NCBI RefSeq assembly: GCF_001649575.2
Contig: NC_051434.1
Location: 7,724,255-7,788,254, forward strand
Direction: 5' to 3'
Source of the DNA: Kryptolebias marmoratus
Taxonomy: Eukaryota > Chordata > Actinopteri > Cyprinodontiformes > Rivulidae
DNA length: 64,000 bases
Below, in pieces: positions 22,814-52,146 of the stretch. The notes below the pieces were generated by a model. That model was not told where the DNA came from and did not search any database. It saw only the letters and a program-made list of their open reading frames with translations. Positions within the stretch are counted from its first letter, which is position 1, and every line of letters starts with the position of its first letter. The translations under genes and the position numbers were made by a program.

Positions 22814-23455
22814 AAGAGGAGGAGGCGCTTTTACCTGCTGGTCAAACTCCACGGCCACAAACGGCAGAAGGTACGAAGCCTGAGGACAGCAGCAGTGAGG
22901 GGGAGAGGAGGGAGAGTGAAGGTGAGGAGGAGGAGGAGGAGGAGGAGGAGGAGGAGGAGGAAGTGAAGAGCTTCGCTCACCTGGAGGCCAGCACTTTATC
23001 GTGGTCGGGAGACAAAGACAAGAAGGTCCTGTCAGATGAGGACGACAATGCTTCAGGGTCAGAGAGGGACACGGGGATCAGCAGGGGGAGTCAGGACATG
23101 TCCGAGGAGCAGAGTCAGGCGGAGGGAGACGGGAGGAGCAAATCCAAATGGAGGGAGAGCATGCCTGAAGTCGAGAGGTGGAGGGACCATGACATCCAGG
23201 TGGAGAAGAAGGACAAAGGAGATGGGTCCCTGGCAGATGACGAGGAGGAAGAGGATGAGGAGGAGGAGAAGGAGTGGATCTCAGAGAAACACTCTCTGGG
23301 TTTCACGCCACACGTGGAGATTTTGAAACCGTCGGGCAAAGATCCTCCTGAGGAGACCGGGTACTTCAGGGAGGAGGTGCAGAGGGAGGAGCTGATGGAG
23401 CACCACTTGGATGCTCAGTATTACCACGAATTGGAGGAAGAGGACGACAAGTACT
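22780..23455 (+). CDS. tmem79: tmem79 coding exon 1
   Basis: Encodes residues 1-225, the variable acidic N-terminal region. The donor is TACT/GTGAGT; the frame would otherwise read to a stop at 23490 inside the intron. The (GAG)n tract at 22924-22962 gives the poly-Glu run. Confidence 0.9.
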
Positions 23456-26400
23456 GTGAGTTTCACCACGAAGTCGACTCGTATTTATGAAGATTATCAA
23501 GAATCAAATTCAGTCTGGCAGGAAAAGTAGAGATTAGATTTAGAAATTCCTCACATGTCTGTAAGTTTGCAAAAACACCTCATTCTGATTTCTAATTCAC
23601 ATGAAATCAACTACAACCATTTATAAAATATTAAGCAAAAATATATAGTATAAAATGTATCTAAATGATAATTAACCAAAAACCAAACAAAGATGCACTA
23701 CAATTGAGTCAAATGTGTTTGGAGCTAACAGAAACCAAATCAAACATGCAATCCATTAAAAATGAATTATTTTTAAAGACAAAATTCATCTCATAAGTGA
23801 CTTTAAAATAATGGAATAAACTGGTCTTTTGGTTGCATTTTCTAAATCCCCAAGCAGGGAATGATTGATTTAAAACCAGGAGACCCTCATAAATAATAAA
23901 TATTTGAATAATTGTTGCCGTTCATTAGATTGCTTTAATTTTATGTAACTAAGAGAGTTTCTAACCACTTATTTGGATCATGATTGTTCTTTTTTCCACT
24001 TAGTTTTCCTCTTTAATGTGTTGTAATTTATTGACACGGACTGCTTATTCTCAGATTGGATGAACTCCAGGTCAATAAACCGATTTAATGTTTTCATGAA
24101 AAAGCCACGTTTTGGTTTTGAATCTCAGCAAATTTAAAAAAGTTTAGATTTTTTTTGTAAACAGTGAATATCAGCAATTCATGATCAGAGAAGACAATCA
24201 AATTATTAATTCCAGTTAATATTATGGCAAATATCAGCTAAAGAAACATGAAAGTGTCAGCTTTAGTGTGCTGCAGACTGCAGATTTCTATGAATCTTAA
24301 TAAAAAGTTATATTTCTGCTCTTTCCTGAGACCTGATAAATGTTTGTTTCCCTCAGACCTGTGTGAAAACTTATGCAGCGAGAAACTTCGGCTGATTTTG
24401 GCGACGATGGCCGCGGTGCTCGTCTTCCCTCTCCTGGCGTGGGGGGGCTACGCCCTGCTTCCCTTTGAGCCGCCGCAGCTGGAGACCCCGCCCCTCAGGG
24501 TGCTGTACACACTCCGCTGCGCCTTCTTCGCCAGCGTCCCCGTCGTGCTCGGTGAGTTCCCCGTGCGCCCCTCCTCGCCTCCCGCCGGAAGGAGCCGCGT
24601 GACGAAGACGCTCCCTCTGTCTCCGCAGGTGTGTTGGTGCAGGGCGCCGCCCGGCTGCGTTTCGGCGCCGTCAGGCCTCTCTATCAGGGGCAGCTGGTGA
24701 ACAAGGAAGTGATGATCCACTGGCACTTCGTCAACGAATCAGTGGTGCTCTTCCTCTTCTATTTCCTGCAGCTTGCTGTCATGGCAACCTACGTCAGCCA
24801 GGACCTGGTTAAACTGGTGCCGCTGCTCACCATCATATTCGTTTTTGGCAGGTATGTGAGGAATCCTCTTTTTTTTTAAGGTTTACGGTTTCAGTGGCAA
24901 AAGAATCATAGAAAAGATTACAGCTTAAATGTATTTGTATAATATTTATAGGTAAGTTTATTTTCGTATTAAGAGTGTTGGATGTTTATATTAAACAGAG
25001 CAAAAGAGGGCGGTGTTTATCCTAAAAGCATTAAAGAGGGGTTCTGTGTAATTGTTCTGAACAGTTAGTATCTTACCTGTTGTAGTAAGGTAAAATACTA
25101 GTGACACTGCCTCTGTCTCTGAGGTCTTTTTAAGCTCGTAGGTTTCTAAGTTTTGCAGGATCAGTCGTAAAGACGGCTGTGTTTTCTAACAGCCTCCAGC
25201 TGCTTCTCAGCGGAGCAGCAGAAGCAAAATGACTCCATTAAACCTCACCGACTTTTCCACATAAACAACTTCTGACCAATCACACGACACTTGGAGCAAA
25301 CCCCTGAGAGAAAATGTTCGTCCCGGGCTTTGTGTCGAGAAGAGGCGGGCGAAGCTGCTGCGAGAACAAAAATGATGCAATTTTCATCACGTGACCACGT
25401 GAACGAGCGCCGACTTTGTGACTCCTCCTGGAGTATGGAGAGGTCCTAAAGGAAGCCATCTTTGTGAAGAGAACCCGTCCGTCTTTAAACGGGGACGGAG
25501 GCCTCCGTGTCCACCTGTCCTCCTCCTACAGTGCTGTTATTGCGAGTATCCCTCAGCCTCTGAAGAGCAAGCAGCCATCAGGGCCCTAACGATCGGTCGT
25601 CAGGCTGATGGGCATCTTTTGCATGTGAACAACTAGTTTTGGTGTCACAACCAACTGGTTGATTCACGATTCGAAGGTGCTGCTTATAAGGCTGACTCAA
25701 CCTTTTTAGATTCGTCCATCTGGATTACCGACTGTGCATCAGGAGATATTGCAAGATGTTGTGGGTGACTCTCAGCTACTACCACATCAGAGTTTAGCTC
25801 AACATCTGTAAAAGTTGGAGGCATTTTTGTGTTAATGTCGATAAGCTGTGGTGGCCATGTTGAATTTGATTGACTCCAAATCCATCAGCTGTAGACGTAC
25901 ATCCAGTGATGACTGTCTGAAAGTTACATTAAAATTCCTCCAGTGGTTCATGAGATATTTTGCTAACAGACGGGTTTGGCGCTAACGTTTTTAACAAAGA
26001 TCGTGTAACGAGCAGCACCCATCAGAGTTTAGCTCAGTATCTGTAAAACTGACCGAGTTTGAGCCATTTTTGTGTTTCGAAGATGAGTTGGCTGTGGCGA
26101 CCATCTTGATTTGGGTTGGCTCCAAAAGTTAATCAGATGTAGATGAGCTTCTGGTGATTGTTTCCTGAAAGTTTCATCAAATTCTTGAGATATTTTGCTA
26201 ACAGACTCACAAAAAACATGAATATATTGCAGCTTTTGTGACCAAAGGGGAGAGTCGCAACCTTCAAAAACCCAAATAATGGAAACTTCCACTCCTCAAA
26301 AGGCAAAATATATCAGACTAATGATGTAATAATCTCTGCTCGACAGTAAAAGCAGTCTAATCTGTCGTTGCACTTTGACTCTGACTCTGTAAAGGAAGTG

Positions 26401-27838
26401 GACACTGGTGTCTTTGTCTTCCTTCAGAGACAAGTCAATGTTACTCAAACCACTTTGTGTCTGGCAGGGAGCTGATGTGGCGTTTCAGACCAGTGAGTCA
26501 TCACTTAAAAACCCTGAGCCTACGCACTCCCAACAAACACAGCTTCCCTCTGAAAATCCCAACTCTGAGACGTTTAGCTGCCAGTTATTAATTGTCAGTG
26601 AAAGTCTTTCGTCGTCTCTCAAACCAAACCTGAAATCTGCAGACGTGACCCGACATGAAGAGAGCAGTTCAGCCACATGTGATCCGTTTAATCCGAGCCA
26701 CGGACGGTTCCACCCGTTACCAAATCTGAACGTACCGGTTGGTGATCTGTTGTTGTTCATCACGCAGAAACACAAAGAGGTTTCTTATATGAGACACGTC
26801 TGATCATTTGGGCCGTTGTGTTGCCACTTATGACTCACACGTCTTTTCTTTTACAGGTTTATACATGAAAAAAACTGCTCTGAGTTCACACTTCCTGTCT
26901 TACTTTAAAAAGAATAATGACTTCCACTTAAACTGCATCAAGGTGGAAAGACTTCGGCTGCGTCTTCTCTCGTTTTTTCAGAAGAATTTATTTATTTATT
27001 TTTGCCTTTTAACTCTGACCTTTTGAATCATTCAATTTAAATAAGATGTTTAGGCTCTTTGTTACCAACAGTCTGTCCAAAAAGCACAAAACGGTATTTT
27101 AGCATCAATAAGGTGATTCCAGAAGCGCTAACAGCTGAAACCTTAACATCCAGTAGATACTGTTTCTCTGTTTTTTTTTTTGTTTTTTTTTAAGGTTTGA
27201 TTAACTTTGGCTGATTTTCCGTCCAGTCCTCGTGTCTGAGGAGGACAGAAATAGGATTGGAGAAAAGTGGACAGATGGAGGACAAAATAATAATAAAAAA
27301 AACTCCACTTAAGACCTTCAGAAAGCCTGAAGAACTACTGATCAAGACCACTTTAGTAAATTACAAGAACATCTGGCTGATTGGAAGCTAAATGTAAAGA
27401 AATGATTCTTTCTGAGCAGAACCGAAGCTGATCGCTCTGAAGTTTGTTCCTCTCTCAGGCTGAAGATGACGATGATGCTCAGAGGCTTTTTGGTTTGATG
27501 TAGTTAATTCTGTTTGTTTATTCAGATTGGTCACCTGAGGCCGGTTGAACCTCGTTAAACCAGATCACCTGAAGTGATCCTGGCTTTGTTTAACCGCCTC
27601 TCATCCAAACGGGAGTCTCGTGTGATGTTGTTTTCTTCTCCTCAGGCTCATCTACTGGCTCTGCCTCGCTCTGAACAGCACCGTCAGAGGCTTCGGCTTT
27701 GGCCTCTCCTTCTTCCCCATCGTCGCCATGCTGGGCGCCAACCTCTACTACGTGTGCTCGTCGGTCGGGCAGGAGTCAGTGTTCGACGTGGCGCCCCCCG
27801 CGACCAACCCCCCTCCACGGTTGCGCTGGTGGTTTTAG
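22780..27838 (+). CDS. tmem79: Transmembrane protein 79 (mattrin-like), 428 residues
   Basis: Coding exons 22780-23455, 24357-24551, 24629-24851 and 27646-27838 join with consistent phases to 1287 nt including TAG. Residues 1-225 are hydrophilic and acidic, with 13 consecutive Glu (49-61) and a second Glu/Asp-rich block near 150-165. The C-terminal half has about five hydrophobic segments (roughly 237-258, 276-300, 328-345, 352-372, 380-402). It contains RVLYTLRCAFFAS, PVVLG, SQDLVKLVPLL and FGRLIYWL...RGFGFGLSFFPI, which match human TMEM79 as I remember it (IYTLRCGVFAT, PQDTLKLLPLL, SRLIYWL). Human TMEM79 (394 residues) is a Golgi/secretory-pathway membrane protein important in the epidermis, with distant MAPEG similarity. 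The ATG has A at -3. Its neighbour mef2d agrees with human 1q22. Confidence 0.93.
24357..24551 (+). CDS. tmem79: tmem79 coding exon 2
   Basis: Acceptor TTTCCCTCAG, donor CTCG/GTGAGT. Encodes the first hydrophobic segment, the GGYALLPFEPP turn and the YTLRCAFFASVPVVL segment. Confidence 0.92.
24629..24851 (+). CDS. tmem79: tmem79 coding exon 3
   Basis: Acceptor TCTCCGCAG, donor GGCAG/GTATGT. It follows a short intron of only 77 bp. Encodes the loop GAVRPLYQGQ and two membrane segments around SQDLVKLVPLL. Confidence 0.92.
25755..25972 (+). repeat. ~220-bp dispersed repeat, copy A
   Basis: Starts GTGGGTGACTCTCAGCTACT, with GTCGATAAGCTGTGGTGGCC in the middle, and ends GAGATATTTTGCTAACAGAC. Same family as 26018, 39143 (reverse), 54740, 58092 and 59000. 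No coding capacity. Class unknown (SINE or MITE). Confidence 0.85.
26018..26207 (+). repeat. ~220-bp dispersed repeat, copy B (5'-truncated)
   Basis: Begins inside the family consensus (CATCAGAGTTTAGCTCAGTA) and ends TGAGATATTTTGCTAACAGA. It lies 45 bp after copy A in the same orientation. Confidence 0.85.
27060..27425 (+). repeat. TGCAAAAGTCTT-family dispersed repeat
   Basis: Contains AGCACAAAACGGTATTTTAG, AATAAGGTGATTCC and GAACTACTGATCAAGACCAC, all shared with 37845-38070 and 62700-63480. Non-coding, probably a non-autonomous DNA element. Confidence 0.7.
27646..27838 (+). CDS. tmem79: tmem79 last coding exon
   Basis: Acceptor TTCTCCTCAG. Encodes LIYWLCLALNS, RGFGFGLSFFPI and the C-terminus PPPRLRWWF, ending at TAG 27836-27838. 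Confidence 0.92.
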
Positions 27839-27950
27839 AGCCAGCTCACTCAGACACCGTTTGTTCACGTTGTACCTTTTTTTTTTTTCTTTTTTTAAAC
27901 TGTAATCCTGAAGATTTCTGGCCTAATTAAAGATGGTTGCCGTGGGAACG
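27839..27950 (+). other. tmem79: tmem79 3'UTR (short form)
   Basis: A T-rich run is followed by ATTAAA at 27926-27931. A longer form could end at the AATAAAG near 29,143. Confidence 0.5.
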
Positions 27951-30070
27951 GCACGCACGGTTCATGACGACCTGTTTCAGAGGGACGTTTATCTGTTTAC
28001 ATCGCTGCCAAACAAACTCAGGTTTTAGAGATTTCCATCTTTACTGAAACTAAATAATAATCCAGACAGTAAGATTATTTAGTTTGGATTTATTAAACTT
28101 TTTACTTTTTTAATCGAGTCCGTTGCTGCCAAGAAAACCTTCATACTTCTGTCTTATTTCCTCAAAATCTTAAGGATCAATGGACTTCATATTAATTCTG
28201 ATACTGATCCTTGTTTACAAAGATTTCAACTATAAACCAGGTTTTGGGAAATGATGCTTGGATCTTTCAGGCTATGAAAGGAAAAGCAAGTTTTTGCATC
28301 TTGTTTAAAATAACTCCTAAATGCAAATAAAAGCTGCAGGGATGTTCTTTTAAGGGTGTTTATTCCCTTTGTGCCATCAAACTCTTTCAGAAAGCTATTT
28401 AATTGAGTTTAGTTTGGATCTAATGAGTTTGTAGGTTTGATGTGTGGAAATAAGGCAGAAAAATCTAATTTAAAAGAAAAAAAACAACCTTTCAGCACTT
28501 TAAGATAAACAGAAAGTCCGATCAAACATCTAATAATGAATGGATTAATTTGCTTGTCTTATGTTCATTTTGGAAAACTTAAATGTAGACAAATATATTA
28601 CTGCCTGAAACTCAACTTCTTTTGTTAATATTAACATTAAACAACAAAATTTTAATCAGTTTCCATCTGATTTCTATATAGTGGACATTCAACATTACAC
28701 CAAAGTTATTTTTTAATCTTTTTTTTGTTCAGTCTGGAAAAAAACCTAAACTAACTGAGCTGCATCGTCATGTTTCTACATATTTCACGGATTAAATATT
28801 AAAATCTGACGTATTTTTTCTATTTTTAAGGAAAAACACGAGGCATAATTTGTGTTTTTGTTCCTAAATTCAAAAGCAAACGAGATTTTCTTTTCATGAT
28901 TGAGGAAAGAAAACAACAGCAGCGATATCTGAGGGAATTTTTGTATTTATGTAATTTTATTTTTCCTTTTTTGTTTTGATCTCACTGCTGTTGCAAGTGA
29001 AAAAAATCTCTGAACTTAGTTTATCTGAACTGTTAAATTTATATTTTTTATTGATTTGTTTACAGCTGCACAAACATTTGTTCTACTTCCTGCTGCAGGA
29101 TTCCTGTAGCGATAAAGCAGATGTGATCGATGTTTGTGAGTTCAATAAAGCTTTACGAAACACGACGCTGAACGGCGTGCGGCGTTTAAATTCAACGAGG
29201 GGGCGGGGCGGGGGGGAGGTGAGCCGCCTCTTATTGATTTTTCTGTCCTGTTCAGACAGATTAGACGTAACAGGAAGTTAAAGAGATATTATGAACATGA
29301 GGTGAGTTTCAACAAGTTGAGAAAAATGCTGTCAGGCATGAGGAGATCCACTCAGGTAAGGAAGTAAACACCTGAAGGGGTTTGACAAAAAAAATGTTGC
29401 TCCTCAAAGATTTGACAGGTGTTATAAACCTTCTACCTCATGTTCGTTTTTGTCAGTAACTAAAAAAAGGATGACTTGAAGTTAATTGAAGTGATTAAAC
29501 CATATTTACTTAAAGTGTATTTTAAACCATTCATCATTCCACCTTAAAACAAACACTTTAATGAACCATTTAAAACACAACGCTGCAGCAGCGTAACAAT
29601 CAAAGCTAACTCATCACAAATCATCAGTTTAAGCTAAACTGATATTTCTGAGTCGAGTTATTGGGTAAAAATTCACCAAATCCATTTTGTACTGCTTAAC
29701 TTATTTATAAAGCACTGTAATGAGTACATGCAGCCATTTAAAGTGTTAAATCCAACCAGATCTACAGCAGAACGGCTCAGATCAAAGCATGTGTGCGTGT
29801 GTTAGAACGGCCCAAACCTAAATCTAGATGCTCTCCATCCAGTCTGACTGAGGTTTTAGATCATTTACAAAGAAGAATGGGCCAAATTTTTTTTGCAGAG
29901 CCGTAACAATCACTGCTTCAGACCCAAAGAAGTCACGAGCGAGCAGCTAAATTTAGCAGTCTAGTTATCTCTGAAGCTGCGAACCGAAGCGCCGTCACAC
30001 GTCGCCGCGACGATGAGCTGGAGACCGACTCCATCGCCGTGAGCAGAAAACAAAACCACAGATCCTGTTC
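27950..30070. other. Convergent intergenic region between tmem79 and mef2d
   Basis: AT-rich, with only short random open frames. It contains AATAAAGC near 29,143, a possible distal tmem79 poly(A) signal, followed by a G-rich GGGGCGGGGCGGGGGGG patch near 29,200-29,217. No gene seen. Confidence 0.6.
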
Positions 30071-31520
30071 AGTTTCACTCAGTTTGTCTATTTAATATAT
30101 AAAATACGGTAAAACATACGCAAAAAGGATAAGGTTTCAAGGGACTTGGATACTTTGGTACAACAAACACTTTTTTGTAAAAGCGGTATAGAATTTTAAT
30201 AACATCAGTGCATACTTTGTATATGAAAATATACACAAATTGTATATCATTCTCAAAACAAACCAAAAAAAACAAAAAAACAACAAAAAGAAATATTTTC
30301 TTTACAATAAAACCCAAAGCAGACCAGCTCGACACAATATATTAGCTATAAATTTCATCTTTAGTATTTCATATGCTACATTATTCTGAGCGGTTTCAGA
30401 CTCACTTGTGATGCATGTCCTTACCATTACTGTACGTAACATAAGCTTAGTTGTTACCTGTGTCCCATGCATTGACTTTTTTTTTGCTTTTTAAATTTCA
30501 CGATTTACTAATTTCCATTGTTTCCCATTTTTTTTTATAAATATATTCTATGACTTAATTAAAATTGCAGCATTTAACTGGTATTTCCTTCATTGCATTT
30601 GCTAATACCACAACAACTGATCGTGCAATTTTCAGCAAGTTGTCTCAAAAAAAAAAAAGGAAACCAGTACTATATGTTTATGATAAGGAAGATAAAAAAG
30701 AAGAGAAATTAAAAACAGTTGGCCATACTACACGAAAATAGCAACAAAATAAAAGCTCCAGAGTAATAATATCATCATAATAACAGACGTCGGAAACTGT
30801 CACCAGCACAAATTAATCCAAAAATAGTGAGATCCTAAAAAACATCGTCTACAACGAGTAACAGGGGTTCAGGTTTTCTCGTGTTGCTCATATAGATTGT
30901 CTCGTGACTACACTGCAAGATTGGACAGAGAACCTTTTTGTACATTGACCAAAGCCAAAAATCGGTGTGGTGTCACATTTCAGCCCAACCATCAGCGCCC
31001 ACAAAAGAGATGCCATGAAAATGAAGAAGAAAAGAATAAAATGATTATCATGGTCTGTACTGATCCTTCAGTTAGCCGAGCACAGCTCCAGCCTCACAAC
31101 CAGCACCTCTGAAGCTACTTCGCCTCGCCTCGACTCGACAGCCGTTTAACGCTGATCAAGGGGATTAGGTGTTTCGTTTCTCATGGTTAATGCTTGTAAA
31201 ACGGTCATCTGTAGGGGTTAACGCCGTCAGAGTAGCTCACCCTTTGCACACGTTTGGGACTCACTGGTGTAAAAAGAAATCTTGAGAAGATGCTGCCGTT
31301 TCTCTGGTAAGTCACACGGACCAAACGGAGGCGAATCGATGCCGCAGTGTGTGGTTACACCCACAGACTCGTGGATTAGAGCAGCTAAATGTGCTCCTGA
31401 TAATCATTTCGAAAGTTAATTAATTTGTTCTCAGGGCCTCACGCTTTATGTTCGGTGACCCCAAGCAGGATCCAGATTTGGGAACCGCTGGGTTAGAGTT
31501 CTGAGCTGCATGCTCTACGT

Positions 31521-31732
31521 CAGGGGTGGGCAACCCTGGTCCTGGAGGGCCTCATCCTGCAGGTTTTACTTGTTTCTCTGCTCCAACACACCTGATTTGA
31601 ACCAATGGGTGATTAACAGGCTTCTGCAGAACATGAAGAGGTGATTTAACCACTGAATCAGGTGTGTTGGAGCAGAGAAATAAGTAACACATGCAGCATG
31701 GTGGCCCTCCAGGACGACGGTTGGAGACCCTG
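31521..31732. mobile_element. hAT-type MITE with 8-bp target site duplication
   Basis: Begins CAGGGGTGGGCAACCCTGG and ends GACGGTTGGAGACCCTG, with imperfect terminal inverted repeats including TCCTGGAGGGCC and GGCCCTCCAGGA. It is flanked by exact direct repeats CTCTACGT at 31513-31520 and 31733-31740. The 8-bp duplication and CAGGG/CCCTG ends are diagnostic of the hAT superfamily. The whole element is a large imperfect palindrome of 212 bp without coding capacity. Confidence 0.9.
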
Positions 31733-31959
31733 CTCTACGTTCTCCTTCAGATATAAACATTAACTCGGCTCTGTGACTGATCAGCCGAGTTTGACCTCCA
31801 CCTTAAACCCAAACTCTGCCCGGGCTGTTTTCAGACTCATGAAAATGATGCAGAAGAAGAGGGACGCATCACTCGATGCTTCAGAGGCGTTGAGTCCAAA
31901 AACACAACCTGAACGTAGAACACATGTTAACTCTTGGGTTTAAACCATTTGTTTCTGGC

Positions 31960-32015
31960 GATCTGTCCAGGGTGTAACCCCCGCTTGCATGGAAAAGCAG
32001 GAAGAAGATGGATGA
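31960..32015 (+). repeat. Truncated fish LINE/SINE tail
   Basis: CTGTCCAGGGTGTAACCCCC followed by GCAGGAAGAAGATGGATGA matches the common teleost repeat tail in which CTGTCCAGGGTGTACCCCGCC leads to an ATGGATGG end. Only the 3' portion is present. Confidence 0.55.
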
Positions 32016-34498
32016 TTAAAACCATCCTCAGGGGGAAAAAGGTGACAAACTAAGCCAAGTTATAAAAGAAGTGAGCTTAGTGATGGGACGTTGCCCCGGA
32101 GCCATTAGATACTAGAAAAACAAAAGACGTCTTCAGTCAGAGGCTTCAGAAGCTTCACTGGATTAAAGACCAATAGTCTGATTTTAAATTTGTGATGAGG
32201 GTTTTTCCTTCGTCTGAACTGGTATTCTTCCTCTGCTACATTTCTAAAAGTCAGGTTAGCTTCACAGGTGCTGGTATGCTGGAGGTGTCATCTCTGGACA
32301 GATCAGAATGAGCGATCTTCTGCAAATGTATCCAGTTGATGTCTGAAGATTCACAAACACAAGTTAAACACCACCCACACCTAACTCTGGACCAGAGAGT
32401 CAATATATTTTTTCCAACACAAGTTTAGTTGTTAACCATAGCTGACTCAACGAAGCTGGTTCTTATCTGATCTTAGATTTTTATCAGAGTGCGTTTAAAT
32501 GTGTCACTCAGCTCGAGGTCGTTTCCGGACACTCGCCACAAACTCACATCGTCTGCAGCTGAGTGCACCAAAACACATCTATTTATCAAGGAGCGCACCA
32601 AATGCACAGACTCAGTAAGGTAGGATTTGCTAAGCTGGATAATCATCGTCATCATCTCAAATAAAAAAAATAAGCAATCGAGAGAAACCTTTCTATTAGG
32701 TAACCTGGGTTCAAACTTTCAGACGAAAACAAAACTGAAACCAATCTACCAACATTTGTGTCTGCTTAATGTGGAAAAGATTTTTACATGATACACTCAA
32801 TTTAAAGTGTGTTATAGCTCTATTACTACACTATAAGTGAATGGCAGTGTCCTAATAATAATCATAATAATTATAACATTAATAATGAGTTCACATCACC
32901 GTGTACAATTTACCTTCAATTGTGGGATTTTTAAAAAAATGTGTGGCAAGAGAATATGATGACACCACGACCAAGCAGGCCTCTGTGAGTGAAACAAAGT
33001 GCGCACACCATCAACACTAGAATAAAATAGGATTACTGAAACTAGTCCGATCCACCGGCATTACAGAGTGTGGCGGTAAGCCCTGCACCGTAGCTCGAAA
33101 CATTATCAAAGTTACACTCATATATGCAAACAGATCCACTGAGAATCAACACATTGCTTGTTTTTTTTTTGTTTTGTTTTTTAGGGATACCTAGCAAAGT
33201 CTATGCAAATATATTCATATGTACATACACGTCGTTGAAGCCGAAAAGCTAGTTTAACTTTGTCGCCAACTTGAAGCGGTAGAAATATAGAAAATGTCTT
33301 TTCCTTTCACTTTTCGAAACACAGCAAAGAGCTAAGGAGAGATATAGAGAGCTAAAGAGGACATCAAAGCTTTTGTATAAGGAGTGATTTTTATACAAAG
33401 TCAGATTTCTCTACTTGTGGACGACTAACGGACCTTCAAAACAGATTTTTAAAATACCAATAGATAAGGAACACTCAGGCTGAAAGAACCAAACACTTCC
33501 CTAATGAATTTAACAAAAAAAAAAGGAAAAAATAAAAAAAGAGGAGGCTCATAAATGTTCCTATGCATCTAAGTGGATGGGATCTACTCCTGGTGATAAA
33601 CTGAGGGGCAGGATGAGAAGAAGAAGAGGAAGAGGAGGAGGAGCACATAGTCTGTGAAGAAAATGTTTTTTTAAATAAATTCTAGTTCTGAAGGTTTCCA
33701 TCGTGTGTCAGTGTCCCTGCACTGCGAGCGAGAGGCATTTGGCATTTTTATTTCATCTTGAAAAGAAGCTGATGTTGGCACTCCGGCAGGGTGCTCGGCT
33801 CTGCCTCGATGCGTGGAGTCTGTGACTGCGGCAGCGCCGTTCTTACCAAAACCAAAACAAACAAACAAAAAAAAGATGCTGTTTGAGTCTGTTAAGTGCC
33901 AAGTAGATGCTCAGTTCCCAAACTTGTCCTGGTGACTTTATTTCCAGTGGTGAGGCTCGGAACAATGGGCAGCGCACGATGAAAACGGCGTTTAAAGAGA
34001 GCAGAAAGCGGCGAGACATGCGGTAATGTCAAGGAGCCAACCGGCCACGTTGTAAACGATGTGAAAGCTCCGTGTAAATCCAAGAAGGGGGAGCGAAAAC
34101 CGTATGAAAAATGTTTCTGTGGTTTCGTCAAATTGCAAAAAAAAAAAAGAAAAAAATTATAATAATCACCAGAAAAAACAAACAAACGAACAAAAGAAAA
34201 AAAAAAAAATCACAATACAAGAGTCCATTCAAGCAAGAAGGCTTTAAAATCTGCCGTCCTTCCATCTGAAGGACAAAACGGGACGTAAATCCAGCCGAGC
34301 TCTAAGCTACACTCCCTCCGCTCAGATACCCAAATTAATTTGACTTCTTTTTGTTGGGAAAGCCCTGTAAGTCTGGGTGACATGGAGAGTGAAGGGGGAC
34401 AGATTCGATGATAGTGTCACATGGCAGTGGGGTCGGGACAGTGGGGGGCTAATAATGAGGGGGTGTTTAAGTGTTTAAAAGTCACCAAAACCTGCACT

Positions 34499-51829
<17,331 letters not shown>

Positions 51830-52146
51830 GATGCTTTGCAGTCGTGAAGACAAATGTTGGAGTCGGTCAAGTGGAAAAGTGCCTCTCTGAAGATGAGAAT
51901 GAAAGTGCAGCCGAAAACCACTCAAACACGGTCATGCATCCGATAACACGCGTGCAGACGCATTTCTCTGTCCAGGCGAGGCGAGGTGACACGGTTGACT
52001 TTTGCGCTTGAAGAGCGGCGAGAGTGAAGAGCAGGTGCTGCAGAGATATGCGACGTGGAGCAGAGGAAGAGCTCTTCAGTTCATATTTTATTCAACAGGG
52101 ACTGAAGTGTGCAGCTGCTGTGGGAAAGACGGACGTCACTTCTCTC
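51830..52146 (-). other. mef2d: mef2d 5'UTR portion of the start-codon exon
   Basis: Sequence upstream of the ATG on the - strand back to a good acceptor, TTTCTTTCTGTCACACAG/GAG, whose AG ends just above 52146. MEF2 genes usually have a leader spliced onto the ATG exon at such a site. The exon boundary is inferred. Confidence 0.5.

Larger units (their letters stand above)
24852..27645 (+). other. tmem79 intron 4, repeat-bearing
   Basis: A 2.8-kb intron, the longest of this gene. It holds two copies of the ~220-bp repeat (25755-25972 and 26018-26207) and one copy of the TGCAAAAGTCTT-family repeat (about 27,060-27,425). No coding exon was recognised inside it. Confidence 0.8.
30070..34498 (-). 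other. mef2d: Probable mef2d 3'UTR and downstream region
   Basis: About 4.4 kb follows the TAA stop on the - strand without another coding signal. MEF2 genes typically have multi-kilobase 3'UTRs. A - strand ATTAAA at 30091-30096 is a possible end signal, and earlier AATAAA motifs occur near 33,750 and 33,940. Poly-U tracts in the transcript correspond to 34,138-34,150 and 34,197-34,211. It holds a hAT-type MITE (31521-31732) and a truncated fish LINE/SINE tail near 31,960-32,015. The true 3' end is uncertain. Confidence 0.4.

Noticed and set aside
31566..31760. 64-codon frame on the - strand
   Set aside because: Lies inside the hAT MITE.
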